Below, piece by piece: positions 38,193 through 49,402 of a DNA stretch of 64,000 bases. The translations under genes were made by a program, and so were the position numbers. The notes below the pieces were generated by a model. That model had not been told where the DNA came from, made no database searches, and saw nothing but the letters and a program-made list of their open reading frames with translations. Position 1 is the first letter of the stretch; each line of letters starts with the position of its first letter. Origin of the DNA: Carya illinoinensis (lineage: Eukaryota; Streptophyta; Magnoliopsida; Fagales; Juglandaceae); assembly GCF_018687715.1 (NCBI RefSeq), contig NC_056758.1, positions 11,899,501-11,963,500 of the forward strand, in the 5' to 3' direction.

Positions 38193-38954
38193 TCATTTTT
38201 TATGACTGTGCCTCCTAGCCTCATATGAATTCTTTTTGTAATTCATCATCCTCAGACCTTGGCTAGCTCTCAACCAAACTCCATATTGTTCTTCCCCTTC
38301 GTTATACCTTCCCTGCATATTACACCTTGTCTCACCATGCATTATACAACCGCAAGTAAAACAGATAGGCAGTTTTTCATAACTAAAAGGTATCCATATA
38401 CTCTTCCATTCTACCTTAATTGTTCTTCCCCTGAGTAAAGGCAGCATAATCTTCAACTTTATTTGAACTTTCAGAAAATTTCCCCATCCACTCCCATCTT
38501 CCAAAGTATCCACCATCTCAACATGACCCACTGTCCCTCCGATTTGCTCACCTCGGGGTTTATTCATGCATGCTAATGGTAAGTTATACATCCTTACCTA
38601 GAAGCTCTTAGAATCAAACTCCATCCACTGAGGAGGGGTGAATCCATCAAATCTCTTCATAGCTAGTAATTGACTATTAAAGAACCACAATCTCCCAGCC
38701 CAGACCCTCTGCTTATCTACATGAGTTTTGAAGGTAAAAACAAAAGTGTTTGAACATACTTCTAGAAACTTCGTTGCCTTGCTAATCCTCCAGGTTTTAT
38801 ACATGGTTGAACCCAGTACCTCTTTGCTAATGACTCTCGTTGAGCACATTTTCCCCACTATACTTTTATCTTCCTTGTATTTCAGTTCTTCATCCTCTTC
38901 TTCATCGAAAAAAATATCGTTTCCTTTACTTTTGACAATCGAAGCTTCCTCCAT
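38193..38954 (-). pseudogene. LINE ORF1 relic (DUF4283 and CCHC zinc knuckle)
   Basis: The first part (38598-38954) is a DUF4283-type RNA-binding region. A TAG at about 38598-38600 replaces an expected Trp codon, and the rest continues with QMYNLPLACM-type sequence and a zinc knuckle CFTCGCIMHGETRC. It corresponds to ORF1 at 42718-44097. Confidence 0.85.
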
Positions 38955-39433
38955 TTTTCCTCCAATTCCTTCATCTTCTCCATACTTCTACTCCATACCC
39001 ACCACCTTCCATGGCTGCTAACCTGCATGAAAATTCTCTTTGATTCCCTCAGCATAATATTCTTCCCACCTTTTGCAACTTTCTGTTATAACAACCACCC
39101 TCTGAGACCTCTTGCCCGTACACGTACTCATGCACTTCACCTCCTTTTTTGTAGAGAGAAAACGAGAGAGAGAAGACTCCAAACGTTGCTCTTTACGAGT
39201 TACATACCATACATTTAATTGTAAAAGGTGTTATGCTTATATTATTAACCAATACATATATGTATGTATATATACACATTTTTCAATGTATGAATGAGAT
39301 TTAAAAGAGTCGAACTAACGAATTGATTCGAGCATAAATGAGTTAGCCTTGATGAGTCTTAGCCGAGTCGAGTTGAGTTTAAACAAGTATGTGTCATTTA
39401 CTAATCAAGTGAGTATTTGCTGCTACAGATGAG

Positions 39434-39435
<2 letters not shown>

Positions 39436-39475
<40 letters not shown>
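39436..39475. repeat. Poly-T tract, 40 bases
   Basis: This is an uninterrupted T run. No LINE or retrocopy body was seen next to it. Confidence 0.95.
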
Positions 39476-39477
<2 letters not shown>

Positions 39478-40313
39478 CTTTCACAAGTCGAGTTGGTTCG
39501 AGCTTAACTGAGCAAGTATTGAGTGGGCTATCAAACAGATTGGTTCATTTACAATCCTACCAGCAATGCAATATGCCCATTACATATGGTAATATCTTCA
39601 TATCATAACACAAGTTGTTACGTAACAAACATACTTTATCATAATTATACATGCATACTTCCTTGTCATATCTTGTCTTATCGTACAATACATTTCAAGT
39701 AAAATCTTGCCTTATCATATCATATTTCCTTACATGTTACATATTACATATTACATACTTCCTCACATAAAATCACAATCTTTTGTAAATCTTTTGATGT
39801 AGAACTATTCACATAAAATCATGGCTTTTCATAGCTATTTTAATGTATAATATTCACATAAAATTATGAGTTTTTGTAAAAATTCTTGATGCATATGTCA
39901 TTTGCAGCTAGCATTAAACTTGTGCACAAAATCATTTATAAATTTGTCATGATGGGTACACAAAAAAGGGCTTCCAATGAAGGGCGTACATGCATAATGT
40001 TTTTATTAAATGACTTGCCGTTTACCATACATACATGTAAAGATTATATGATCATGCTACTTACCTCATAACGGTAATCCAATATTTATGGGGCATGACT
40101 GATTACCTATAAATAGGCAAATAACTTGCATTAATTTCTAACTAAACGCTTGCATAAAAATTAAGCCAAAATCTTTATAACCCTAAAATCACATAAACTC
40201 CATAGATTGATACTATAACTTAAATAATATTTAAACATAATTAACATCAACCAAAAGTGGTTCATGCATAGTTACTCGAGTAATAACACCTAGAAAATCA
40301 TCAAGCTTAAGGT

Positions 40314-40495
40314 GCGGTTTAAATAGTGAGTTCAGATGAAAGTTGAATAAAATATTGTTAAAGTATTATTTTTTAATATTATTATTGTTTTAAGAATTGA
40401 AAAGGTTGAATTATTTATTATATTTTATATAAAAATTTGAGAAAATTGTAATAATGAGATGAAATGAGATAAAATATTTTCATTATCCAATCAGC
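40314..40495. repeat. MITE-like AT-rich repeat
   Basis: The left end reads gtttaaatagtgagttcaga and the right end, reverse-complemented, reads gattggataatgaaaa, an imperfect inverted repeat. The core gatgaaagttgaataaaata recurs near 61230 and 63060, so this is a dispersed family in this genome. Confidence 0.6.
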
Positions 40496-40693
40496 CTGTT
40501 ACTCATACTCAAGTTGATTAAACTTTTAAACGATATATTTTAACTAGTGACCGTTAACCCACTTAAATCATGTTGCCAGACCCAAACTTAAACATCAAAT
40601 TCTGCACCCTATATAATCATATAGTTTCTTGCAACTTCTGTTCAAGACCAACTTGTAACATACATGAGACAGAGATATGTGGTGAGAATAATG

Positions 40694-40696
<3 letters not shown>

Positions 40697-40775
<79 letters not shown>
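40697..40775. repeat. (GA)n microsatellite, about 79 bp
   Basis: This is an uninterrupted GA repeat. The Leu-Ser repeat frame across it on the minus strand is an artefact of the repeat. Confidence 0.97.
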
Positions 40776-40777
<2 letters not shown>

Positions 40778-42569
40778 ATGTTAGAGAGAGAAAAATGAGT
40801 GAAACTTAGAGATAGGGAGGAGCTTAACGTTGGGAGGCAGAGAGAGATTACCGAGAGAGCTTGAGGGCAATGTACGGTGGTGCTCGGGCGATTTAGGCTC
40901 ATGCTGCAATAGCGACCAAATGGGGCAGTGGGTGGCAACTTTCGTCGTCAGCAGAGGAGGTGTAAATTGTAATGGTTGGTTTTGATGCTCTGTTTTTGTG
41001 GGGCCAAAATAAAGGCTTGTTTGGTGTAGAAGTAGGTCTAGTTTTGCGACACAAGGGTTATCGTGCGGTGCAACCTTGGTGGCTGAGACGTGGAGGAGCA
41101 AGGGAGGTTTAGGACCGTTCATGGCAGCTTGCACTTGGTTGGGTTACGGTGCATCAACTCGTTTTGCGATGGGGAGAGGGACTATTGTGTAGAAGGGCCG
41201 ATGGACGTCCAATAGGGGCTGGGGGGGTGGGGGGTGGTTTGTGGCACGGTTGTGGGAAGGCTGCTGGTTGTTGGTTGGGTGGAGGTGCAACTTAGATGTG
41301 GATAGGTTCGAATGCCAGTGGTAGCTTCCATGTGAATTAGTTGGCCAATGGGGGAGAGAGAGAGGCCGTTGGTATGGGTGGTGGTTCTCGGGCGTGTGTT
41401 GTGGCTGAGGGAAGAGATGTGGAGGAGCTTGGGTCATGGCTTGAGGCTTCGGTTCGACAACCCTAGTTCTAGGTAGATGATGATACCGCGTATTGCGTGG
41501 AGGGGCATACATATACACGGTTTGATGGTATTTAAAAGCTAGTTTAGGCCATTCACTGGTTTTGGGTCTAACAAATGGGTCACTTTAAGTTATCCGTATA
41601 AGAGGCTTGCCCGTATTTTCATAGGCCTAGGACTGAATAAATTTTTATATTTTTGGACTTTTAAACAATTTATTGGGCTAAATACCAAATAAATGGGGCC
41701 CACTTGATCTGTAATTATTAAATGGATTTTTATGCAATTGATAGCCCAATAACATTAGATCGAGTGTTTTGACTAGGGTTGAGAATCGGATGGTCCGGAC
41801 CTGATAAACCGACTAGACCGGTCATTTTTTGACCAAACTAGACCGGACCCAATTCGGTCCGGTCTAATTTTCAAGGGACCGAAGGGGTTCGGTCCAACTC
41901 TCGAACTAGACCGGACCGAATGGAAATTAAAAAAAAATTATTATTTATATTTATTATTTATATCATAGTTGTATATAATTAATTATATAATTATATATGG
42001 TATAAAAAAATATTAATAGTCTAATATAGACTATAGTTATACTTATACTAATATAGTTATACTAAATCACTATAACTAATACTTCAACAATAGCTATAGT
42101 GAGCTATACTAATAGTCTACTATTAATACTAATATACTATTATATAATTTATATAGTTATACTAATCACTATAATTAATACTATGTATAGCTATATAGTA
42201 TATTTATCACTATAATTAATATAATTTAATTATCACTATACTTATATTTAATTAATATATATAAATCATTATAGTTAATACTTATATAGTTATACTAAAA
42301 TACTGATTCACTATAACTAATATTACTAATATATAGCTATATTAATGGTCTAATTCTATTATAATTTATATATTTATACTAATCATAATAAATTAATAAC
42401 TAAATCACTAGAAATATAACTATATATATTTAGTATGAATGTATTATTATGTTCTTTAATATATAACTATAATATATAGTACTAGTATATATTAATATAT
42501 TATAAGAGTTATAGTATAAATATAATATATAAATTATAATATACTAAATCACCATAACAGTATAACTAA

Positions 42570-42584
42570 TACTAATATATAATT
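42570..42584 (+). repeat. Target-site duplication of the LINE, 5' copy
   Basis: tactaatatataatt is repeated exactly at 48284-48298, right after the poly-A tail. Confidence 0.93.
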
Positions 42585-42717
42585 AAGAGGATGTAAAGTC
42601 TCCTCTAAACACTCTCTCGCTGAGAGGAAATAGGTGGAGTGTGTGAGTCTTGGCGCTCTTGAGTGGCTGAGGTAGTTACTTCCCCTTGATCAAACTCTAT
42701 AGATTAAGGTGGGAAGA

Positions 42718-44097
42718 ATGGAGGATTTGGAAATGCAGTGGGATCAGTTTAGTCTTACTGAAGAGGAGAATTCGGTAATTGAGATCGGCTCTGTTGATCT
42801 AAGTGAAGTTGCAAAGAAAGGAGAGCTGTGCTTAGTGTGCAAGCTATGGTCTGATCGACGGGTGGGGAAGGACATTGTACGTGCTACTATGGTGAAGATC
42901 TGGAGAGTTGATAGTTCTTTCACTTTCCAGGAGGTTAGTACAAATCTGTTTGTAATTACATTTGTGTGTAAAAAGGATAAAAACCGAGTGTTAGAAGGGA
43001 GGCCTTGGTTGTTTGGCAATTGTTTGCTAGTTCTTAAGCCTTTTGATGCTTTTATCCATCCGATGAAGATGAATTTTGATAGTGAGAGTTTCTGGATTCA
43101 AATGCATAATTTGCCTTTTGTTTGTATGAAAAGTGAGATTGGGAAGAAAATAGGGGAGTCGATAGGGATGGTTCAGGAGGTTGATGTAAGGGAGGGTGGA
43201 TCTGAATGGGGAGGTGTTCTAAGAGTTAAGGTTGAGTTGAATTTGAAGAAGGCCATTGCTCGTGGCAGATCTGTGAATGTGCTAGGGAAGAAATACTTGA
43301 TTTCTCTAAAATATGAGAAATTACCTAGAATTTGTTTTGATTGTGGTATGATTGTTCATGGGGGGAAAGGTTGCTCTAGCTCAAATGGAAATGCATCAGG
43401 GAAACAATATGGTACTTGGCTTCGAGCCAATTATTCTATGGGGAAGAGGAGTGGTATTCCAAATGATGGAAGAGAAGAGGTTGATGAGAGGAAGGGGAAG
43501 ATCTATGATGATAATTCAGGGAAGGAGGAGGGTTTATACTCTCAATTTGATCCTGTACAAGCTGAAGGATCTATGGATTCGAATAATAGTGAAGAGAAGG
43601 ATGGCCTAAATGGGAGTGGTGTGAAAGAAGTTAATGTTAGTAGCCCTGTGATGCCATCTTTGATCCCTGGAAAAAGTGATTCTAGACCAGTTAGCAAGGT
43701 GTTTGAGGAAATGCCTGAAATCACTGCTAATGAATCTATGAATGACTCTAAACACATTTGTACAAGAAGGAGTATGATAAGTGCAGAAGAATTAAAGAGG
43801 AAACAAGCAGAGTTGAAGGTCAGTAATCAGTTGTCAGTATTAAAACAAAATGAGTCTAAAAAGAATGAGGGTGAGGGAGTGGCTAGCAGAGGAAAGTGGA
43901 AACGAAGGGCAAGGAATTCAGACTGTTCTAATGTAACTGTTATGCCTGGAAATGGTAAGCGTAATTTGCAACTTGTTGATGAGGTTGAAGCTGCAATTGA
44001 AAACCCTGTGAAAAGAGGAAGGATAGATGATAGCTGTGAGGAAATGACTCCTAAGGATATGGCGGTGGCTGTTGTGCAGCCCCGCCAATCATCATGA
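42718..44097 (+). CDS. LINE ORF1 protein (DUF4283 and CCHC_4 zinc knuckle), 459 residues
   Basis: The start ATG at 42718 follows gggaaga. Upstream GTG at 42709 is in frame but not a likely plant start. Residues about 25-165 are a DUF4283 RNA-binding-like region (WRVDSSFTFQEV, VLEGRPWLFGNCLLV, ESFWIQMHNLPFVC). Residues 206-219 form a zinc knuckle CFDCGMIVHGGKGC (C-x2-C-x4-H-x4-C). The C-terminal half is polar and acidic with basic stretches (RGKWKRRARNSD, VKRGRIDD) that could bind nucleic acid or act as nuclear signals. In this family ORF1 coats the element RNA and helps target-primed reverse transcription. Its stop codon overlaps the ORF2 start (ATGA at 44094-44097). The frame is intact and close in design to the relic at 38193-38954. 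Confidence 0.93.
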   Translation: MEDLEMQWDQFSLTEEENSVIEIGSVDLSEVAKKGELCLVCKLWSDRRVGKDIVRATMVKIWRVDSSFTFQEVSTNLFVITFVCKKDKNRVLEGRPWLFGNCLLVLKPFDAFIHPMKMNFDSESFWIQMHNLPFVCMKSEIGKKIGESIGMVQEVDVREGGSEWGGVLRVKVELNLKKAIARGRSVNVLGKKYLISLKYEKLPRICFDCGMIVHGGKGCSSSNGNASGKQYGTWLRANYSMGKRSGIPNDGREEVDERKGKIYDDNSGKEEGLYSQFDPVQAEGSMDSNNSEEKDGLNGSGVKEVNVSSPVMPSLIPGKSDSRPVSKVFEEMPEITANESMNDSKHICTRRSMISAEELKRKQAELKVSNQLSVLKQNESKKNEGEGVASRGKWKRRARNSDCSNVTVMPGNGKRNLQLVDEVEAAIENPVKRGRIDDSCEEMTPKDMAVAVVQPRQSS

Positions 44098-47000
44098 AAA
44101 TTCTAAGTTGGAATTGCCGGGGGCTTGGGAACCCTCAGACAATTCAAGACCTCTACCTTTTGGTAAAGGATAAGAAGCCCAAAATAGTGTTTCTCATGGA
44201 AACAAAACTATTAACAAAGAAGTTTGATGCTATAAAAAGAAAGTTGGGATGTGCTGGCTGTTTTGTAGTGGATGCTAGAGGAAATAGTGGAGGTTTGGCC
44301 CTTCTGTGGAATCAAGAGGTTAATCTTGAGGTGCTGAATTTTACTCAACACCACATTAGTGTTTGGGTGATGAATGATGATGGTATAAGGAAGTGGTTGT
44401 TGACTGGCTTTTATGGCCATCCAGAAGTCTCTAAAAGAAATGCAGTGTGGGGATTATTATCTAGTCTGAAACCTTCAAGGGAGCAAGGGTGGTGTGTAAT
44501 TGGTGATTTTAATGAGATTATTACACAATCTGAAAAGGTGGGGGGGAGGGAAAGGCCTGAGGGACAGATGGAGGGGTTCAGACAGTGTCTAGAAAACTGT
44601 AACCTTTATGACTTGGGATGGAAGACTATGAAATATACCTGGACAAATCAACATTCAGATGATACTTTTACCAAAGAGAGGCTTGATAGGGCTGTTGCTA
44701 ATCCTATATGGTTGGAGGTCTTTAAAGAAAGGGTGGTGGAGACATTGACTGCTAGGCAATCTGATCATAAGCCCATTCTACTCACTTTGGTTGAAAATAG
44801 TCCTTTTATAAGGAAAAGAAGGAGACTGTTCAGGTTTGAGGCAAAATGGATTTTAGAGGAGGAAGGTGGAAGGGTTGTGGAACATGCTTGGGATAGAACC
44901 TTGGAAACTAAGAACTTACTGATTAAGGTTCAAAGAAAGTTGAAAGTATGTAGTGGAGACCTTCTTAGATGGAATTCTCAAAGAGCTAGTGATGGGGAGA
45001 AGGAGATACTGAGGCTGTCTGAGAAACTGAAAATGGAGCAAGAAAACGAGAGTCCTCACAATGTCTCTGTAGTGAGGAAATTGCAGAAGGATTTGGGTCT
45101 ACTTCTTGAAAAGGAGGATTTAAAATGGAAACAGAGGGCTAAGAGATCATGGTATAAGCTCGGTGATAAAAATACTAAGTTTTTTCATGAGTGTGCTAAT
45201 CAGAGAAGGAAGAGGAACTGCATCAGTGAGATTATGGATGATCAAAGAAGATGTGTGAAAGATCAGAAGGGAATTGAAGAGGTGTTCTTCCAGTACTATA
45301 GCAATTTGTTTTGTTCCTCCAATCCCTCAACAGATGATATAGCTGCTGGTTTGTGGGGAGTAGAGAGCAAAGTTTCTGGTTCCATGAATGAAGAGTTGCA
45401 GAAGGAATTTACCAAGCTAGAGGTTGTGGCAGCACTTAAAGATATGGGCCCTTTGAAATCTCCTGGGCCAGATGGCTTTGGAGCATGCTTCTTTCAGAAT
45501 TACTGGAGTACTATTGGAGATGAGGTATGCCTTGCTGTTTTATCTTTTTTGAATGGAAAAGCTGGGTTGGATGGGTCTATTAATTTTACTCATATTGCTT
45601 TAATTCCCAAAGTTGAAAAACCTGTTGTAGCTAGTGACTTTCGGCCTATAAGCCTATGTAATGTCTTGTATAAATTAGTGTCAAAAGTCCTAGCTAATAG
45701 GTTAAAGAAAGTGCTGCCAGAGATTATTTCAAAAAATCAGAGTGCCTTCCTCCCTGGGAGATTAATTACTGATAATGTAATGGTGGCATATGAGGCTTTG
45801 CATACTATGAAGACAAGGCAAAAAGGAAGGGTTGGTAGCATGGCATTGAAGCTGGATATTTCAAAGGCATATGACAGAATTGAGTGGGGTTTTTTGGAGG
45901 CCATTATGAGAAAGCTTGGCTTTGGTGAAAGGTGGATTAAATTGGTGATGGTGTGTGTTACTTCTGTAACATATTCTGTTCTGATTAATGGGCAGCCAGG
46001 TTGTACTATTAAGCCTTCTAGGGGAATACGCCAAGGAGACCCCATTTCCCCATATTTGTTTATCCTTTGTGCTGAAGGCCTAAGTTCTCTTGTTGATATG
46101 GCTGAAAGGAGGGGTGATATATGTGGTGTTGCAGTTACCAGAGGAGGTATAAGAGTAAATCATTTACTCTTTGCTGATGATTCTGTCATATTTGGGAGGG
46201 CTAAGCTGTCTGAGTGGTTTAAAATTCAAGATCTTCTTAGCACGTATGAGAGGGCCTCAGGACAGAGTCTAAACAGACAGAAAACTACAATATTTTTTAG
46301 CTCCAACACACCAATGACAGTGAGAAGACAGATTCAGCAAGTTGCAGGAGTTGCTACATGTGGCAATTTTGAAAAATACCTTGGTCTTCCCTCTATTGTA
46401 GGTAGATCAAGGTATAATACCTTTAAGAGTTTAAAGGAAAGAGTATGGCACAAGGTGAATAATTGGAAGAATACATTTCTTTCACAGGCAGGGAAGGAAA
46501 TTTTATTGAAAGCTGTTGCCCAAGCTATCCCAACATATGCAATGAGTGTTTTTATGCTTCCAAGGAGACTGTGTAAAGAAATTGCTGCAATTATGGCCAG
46601 ATTCTGGTGGGGGCATATGCAAAATGATAAAAGAATCCATTGGAGGAGTTGGTCAAAGATGGGGGAATCAAAGAAAAGAGGAGGATTGGGTTTTAGGGAG
46701 TTTGAAAGCTTTAACAAAGCTATGTTGGCCAAACAAGTTTGGAGGATGTTGAATAATCCTTCTTCTTTGGTTGCAAGGGTTATGAAGGAGAAATATTTCA
46801 AGAGGGGGAACTTGCTGGAAGCTAGATTGGGTCATAGTCCTTCCATGATATGGAGGAGTCTTTGGTCTTCTTTGGGTTTGATTAAAACTGGTCTGGTTTG
46901 GCAAGTTGGGAGGGGTAATAATATTAAGGTTTGGAAGGATAAATGGATTCCATCATCCTCTTCTCATATGGTGTCTTCTTCTGTCAAAATTCTAGCTGAA

Positions 47001-48218
47001 GATGCTTGTGTTAACCAACTTATTGATGAGAGTACAGGTCATTGGAAGACAGAGTGGATTTCTGAAATTTTCAGTGAAAAAGATGCTGAAGCCATCTGTA
47101 GTATTCCTCTTAGCAGGTTGGGGTCTGAGGATAGAATGAAATGGGGCTACTCACAGAATGGTCTTTTTTCTGTGAGGAGTGCCTATCATCTTGAGCATTC
47201 GAGACTGATAGCTGAGAAGGGGGAAAGTTCAAATGTGCTAGAAAATGAGTTTGGTTGGAAATCAATTTGGAAGCTGAAAGTGCAGGGAGTGGTAAAACAG
47301 TTTATATGGAAGGCTTGTCATGATTTACTTCCCACCAGAATGAACTTGGCCAAGAAGAAAATAATTGAAAATAGCTTATGCCCAGTATGTGAGAGGGAAG
47401 AGGAGTCAACTATACATGCTTTGTGGGGTTGTCCATCGGCATCAGATGTGTGGGCAGAAAATAACAGTCCTGTTCATAAATGGGCAAGCTCAGTGGTGGA
47501 TTTCATGGAGCTTTGGAAGCAGCTGAACTATTGTTTGGAGGAGGAGAAGGTTGGTTTGGTGGCCTGCACTTTGAGGAGAATATGGTTGAGAAGAAATGCT
47601 GTTATTTTTGAAAAGAAGTTTGAAGATCCGAAAGCTTTAATTAGTGCTGCTCAACAGAATTTTGCAGATTTCAGAGAAGCCAATTCTGGTTCTATGCCTA
47701 CTCAGTCTAACAGAATTATGGCTAGATGGAAGAAGCCTGATGCATTGGTCTGTAAATTTAATTGGGATGCTGCCATTGATGCTACTAATAAAAGGGTGGG
47801 AATTGGGGTTATAGTTAGAGATTCAGAAGGGGAAATTCTTGCTTGTATGTGCTTAAGAATGAATAATTTGTTGAAACCTGCTTGTGCTGAGGCATATGCT
47901 TTGAGAAGGGCTATGTTCTTTTGCTTACAGCTAGGCTGTTCAAGTGCAGTTTTTGAAGGTGATTCTCTAGTTGTGGTTAATGCTACTAATAGTGGATGTG
48001 AAGTGAGTCCAGATTATAGTGTTATCATTGAAGATACCAGGAAAATGCTTAGTAATGATGGGAAATGGTCTGTAAAGTTTACTCATAGGGAAGCTAACAA
48101 TGTAGCTCACACATTGGCCAAATTGGCTCTTGATTGTAGTGATGAAACTATATGGATTGAGGAGGGTCCTCCACAGATTAAAAATTCTGTGTTGAAGGAA
48201 AAATATTGTAATGATTGA
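44094..48218 (+). CDS. LINE ORF2 polyprotein: endonuclease, reverse transcriptase, zinc finger, RNase H (1374 residues)
   Basis: Residues 1-235 are the apurinic-type endonuclease, with Asn7 (LSWNCRGLG), Glu36 (FLMETKL) and S223-D224-H225 (QSDHKPILL). The reverse transcriptase spans about 470-750: LKSPGPDGFGACFFQNYW, DFRPISLCNVLYKL, QSAFLPGRLITDN, Asp588 in KLDISKAYD, GIRQGDPISPYLF, and the catalytic FADD at 693-696 (Phe in place of the Tyr found in many other RTs, common in plant LINEs). A zf-RVT region at 1096-1113 reads CPVC...HALWGC. The C-terminal RNase H has Asp1225 (NWDAAID), Glu1266 (CAEAYAL), Asp1290 (FEGDSLVV) and HREANNVAH. ORF2 nicks the target and copies the RNA into DNA. It starts inside the ORF1 stop, so it is probably translated by reinitiation after ORF1. 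No broken codon was found. Confidence 0.96.
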   Translation: MKILSWNCRGLGNPQTIQDLYLLVKDKKPKIVFLMETKLLTKKFDAIKRKLGCAGCFVVDARGNSGGLALLWNQEVNLEVLNFTQHHISVWVMNDDGIRKWLLTGFYGHPEVSKRNAVWGLLSSLKPSREQGWCVIGDFNEIITQSEKVGGRERPEGQMEGFRQCLENCNLYDLGWKTMKYTWTNQHSDDTFTKERLDRAVANPIWLEVFKERVVETLTARQSDHKPILLTLVENSPFIRKRRRLFRFEAKWILEEEGGRVVEHAWDRTLETKNLLIKVQRKLKVCSGDLLRWNSQRASDGEKEILRLSEKLKMEQENESPHNVSVVRKLQKDLGLLLEKEDLKWKQRAKRSWYKLGDKNTKFFHECANQRRKRNCISEIMDDQRRCVKDQKGIEEVFFQYYSNLFCSSNPSTDDIAAGLWGVESKVSGSMNEELQKEFTKLEVVAALKDMGPLKSPGPDGFGACFFQNYWSTIGDEVCLAVLSFLNGKAGLDGSINFTHIALIPKVEKPVVASDFRPISLCNVLYKLVSKVLANRLKKVLPEIISKNQSAFLPGRLITDNVMVAYEALHTMKTRQKGRVGSMALKLDISKAYDRIEWGFLEAIMRKLGFGERWIKLVMVCVTSVTYSVLINGQPGCTIKPSRGIRQGDPISPYLFILCAEGLSSLVDMAERRGDICGVAVTRGGIRVNHLLFADDSVIFGRAKLSEWFKIQDLLSTYERASGQSLNRQKTTIFFSSNTPMTVRRQIQQVAGVATCGNFEKYLGLPSIVGRSRYNTFKSLKERVWHKVNNWKNTFLSQAGKEILLKAVAQAIPTYAMSVFMLPRRLCKEIAAIMARFWWGHMQNDKRIHWRSWSKMGESKKRGGLGFREFESFNKAMLAKQVWRMLNNPSSLVARVMKEKYFKRGNLLEARLGHSPSMIWRSLWSSLGLIKTGLVWQVGRGNNIKVWKDKWIPSSSSHMVSSSVKILAEDACVNQLIDESTGHWKTEWISEIFSEKDAEAICSIPLSRLGSEDRMKWGYSQNGLFSVRSAYHLEHSRLIAEKGESSNVLENEFGWKSIWKLKVQGVVKQFIWKACHDLLPTRMNLAKKKIIENSLCPVCEREEESTIHALWGCPSASDVWAENNSPVHKWASSVVDFMELWKQLNYCLEEEKVGLVACTLRRIWLRRNAVIFEKKFEDPKALISAAQQNFADFREANSGSMPTQSNRIMARWKKPDALVCKFNWDAAIDATNKRVGIGVIVRDSEGEILACMCLRMNNLLKPACAEAYALRRAMFFCLQLGCSSAVFEGDSLVVVNATNSGCEVSPDYSVIIEDTRKMLSNDGKWSVKFTHREANNVAHTLAKLALDCSDETIWIEEGPPQIKNSVLKEKYCND

Positions 48219-48283
48219 TTGATTGTTAATGAAATATGTAGGGCCTGTTGGTTCCTACTTGTTCCTTTCAAAAAAAAAAAAAA

Positions 48284-48298
48284 TACTAATATATAATT
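48284..48298 (+). repeat. Target-site duplication of the LINE, 3' copy
   Basis: It is an exact copy of 42570-42584, directly after the A run. Confidence 0.93.
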
Positions 48299-49402
48299 CT
48301 ACTAACAGTCTACTATTTTATAGTTATACTAATCACTATAATTAAAACTAATATATAGCTATACAATACTTATATAGTTGTACTACTAATATTAGTCTAT
48401 TATACAGTCTAAGACTTTCAATTCTAATATAGGCTATATAGTTATAATTAATACTAATATTTATATTAATACTAATAATGTAGAATATATTTATACTAAC
48501 TAACTCATTCAACATAACTAATATTACTAATATAATATAGCCAAATTGAATTACTAATAGTCTAATACTAATACAATTATATAGTTATACTAATCATAAA
48601 TTCATAATAACTAAATCATTATAAGTCTATAACTATATATATTTAATATCAATGTATTACTATATTCCTTAATGTATAACTATTAACTATAATATATAGT
48701 ACTAGTATAACCGATCAAAAAAATATATATAGTACTAGTATATATATTAATGTATTAACATATTATAAAAGTTATAGTATAAAGTATAATATATCATATA
48801 TTTGTAAATTTATAATAGTATTAGTATAGTTAGCTTAATATATAATATATTAGTATTAAATCACTATAACTACATAGAGTATTAGTAATAAGAGTATTAC
48901 TATTATTACTATTATTTAATATGGTATTACATATAGTATTACTATCATTACATATAATTATTAGTTATAGTATTAGTACTAGTATAGTTATTAGTACTAA
49001 TAGACTAATAGTATTAGTTATTAGTATCACATATAGTTACATATATAGTTATCACTATTACTATTATTACATATAGTTATTAGTTATAGTATTATTACTA
49101 ATAGACTAATAGTATTAGTGTATTACTAATATATATAATAGTATACTATATGATATATATTAAATATATTACAATATAATTACATAAGTATTAAACAAAA
49201 TGTCATTGGATAAAAAAAAAAAAAAAAAAAAGAAAAGAAAAGAAGAAGAATAGAGAGTCAATTGTGGACCGATCGGACCGAATAGGACCAGACCAGACCG
49301 GTCTTGGTGGAGTTCGGTCCGGTCTAGGGTGGGAAAACCCTGGACCGAATAGGTTCGATCCAGTCCGCAAAACCTACTCAGACCGGACCGAACTCACCCC
49401 TA

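Larger units (their letters stand above)
34944..39020 (-). mobile_element. Decayed L1-type LINE
   Basis: On the minus strand come an ORF1 relic (38193-38954), a reverse-transcriptase relic (36455-37629), traces of RNase H near 35050-35350 (MNWDASLDIRM), and a short poly-A whose complement is at 34945-34953. The endonuclease part expected between ORF1 and RT is missing; a pyrimidine-rich stretch at 37680-38180 lies there instead. The 5' border near 39020 is approximate and no target duplication was found. Confidence 0.85.
39021..41773. other. Intergenic stretch with simple repeats, no gene recognised
   Basis: It contains a 40-base poly-T, a MITE-like repeat, a long GA microsatellite, and a GC-richer block (about 40850-41520) whose frames look like low-complexity proline- or histidine-rich translations. 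None shows splice sites or a known domain. Confidence 0.5.
42585..48283 (+). mobile_element. Complete L1-type LINE retrotransposon with intact ORFs
   Basis: It is 5.7 kb long: a 133-bp leader, ORF1 (42718-44097), ORF2 (44094-48218), a short 3' end and a poly-A tail (48270-48283), between perfect 15-bp target duplications. No stop or frameshift breaks either frame and all catalytic motifs are present. This points to a recent insertion that may be able to move. It landed in the AT-rich middle of a hAT-like element; the target begins right after an AA, as L1-type endonucleases favour T/A-rich sites. The leader starts near aagaggatgtaaag, so it looks full-length and not 5'-truncated. Confidence 0.95.
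41774..49402. mobile_element. AT-rich hAT-like non-autonomous element split by a LINE
   Basis: The left end reads tagggttgagaatcgga and the right end, reverse-complemented, reads taggggtgagttcggtccgg. Both ends carry ggtccggtc and accggacc blocks. The middle is a long AT-rich stretch made of shuffled phrases such as ttatactaatcactataatt and tagtctactatt. Without the LINE and its extra target copy the element is about 1.9 kb. The flanks gttttgac (41766-41773) and cttttgac (49405-49412, two to three bases from the end) look like an imperfect 8-bp duplication. No transposase is seen. Confidence 0.65.

Noticed and set aside
40642..41518. Minus-strand frames with Leu-Ser repeats and Pro/His-rich sequence
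   Set aside because: They are produced by the GA microsatellite and nearby GC-rich low-complexity sequence.
44211..44420. Short frames opposite to LINE ORF2 (also 45737-46045, 46334-46801)
   Set aside because: They are the complement of a real coding sequence and lack any support; unlike the Copia antisense frames they have no homologue in the other LINE copies.
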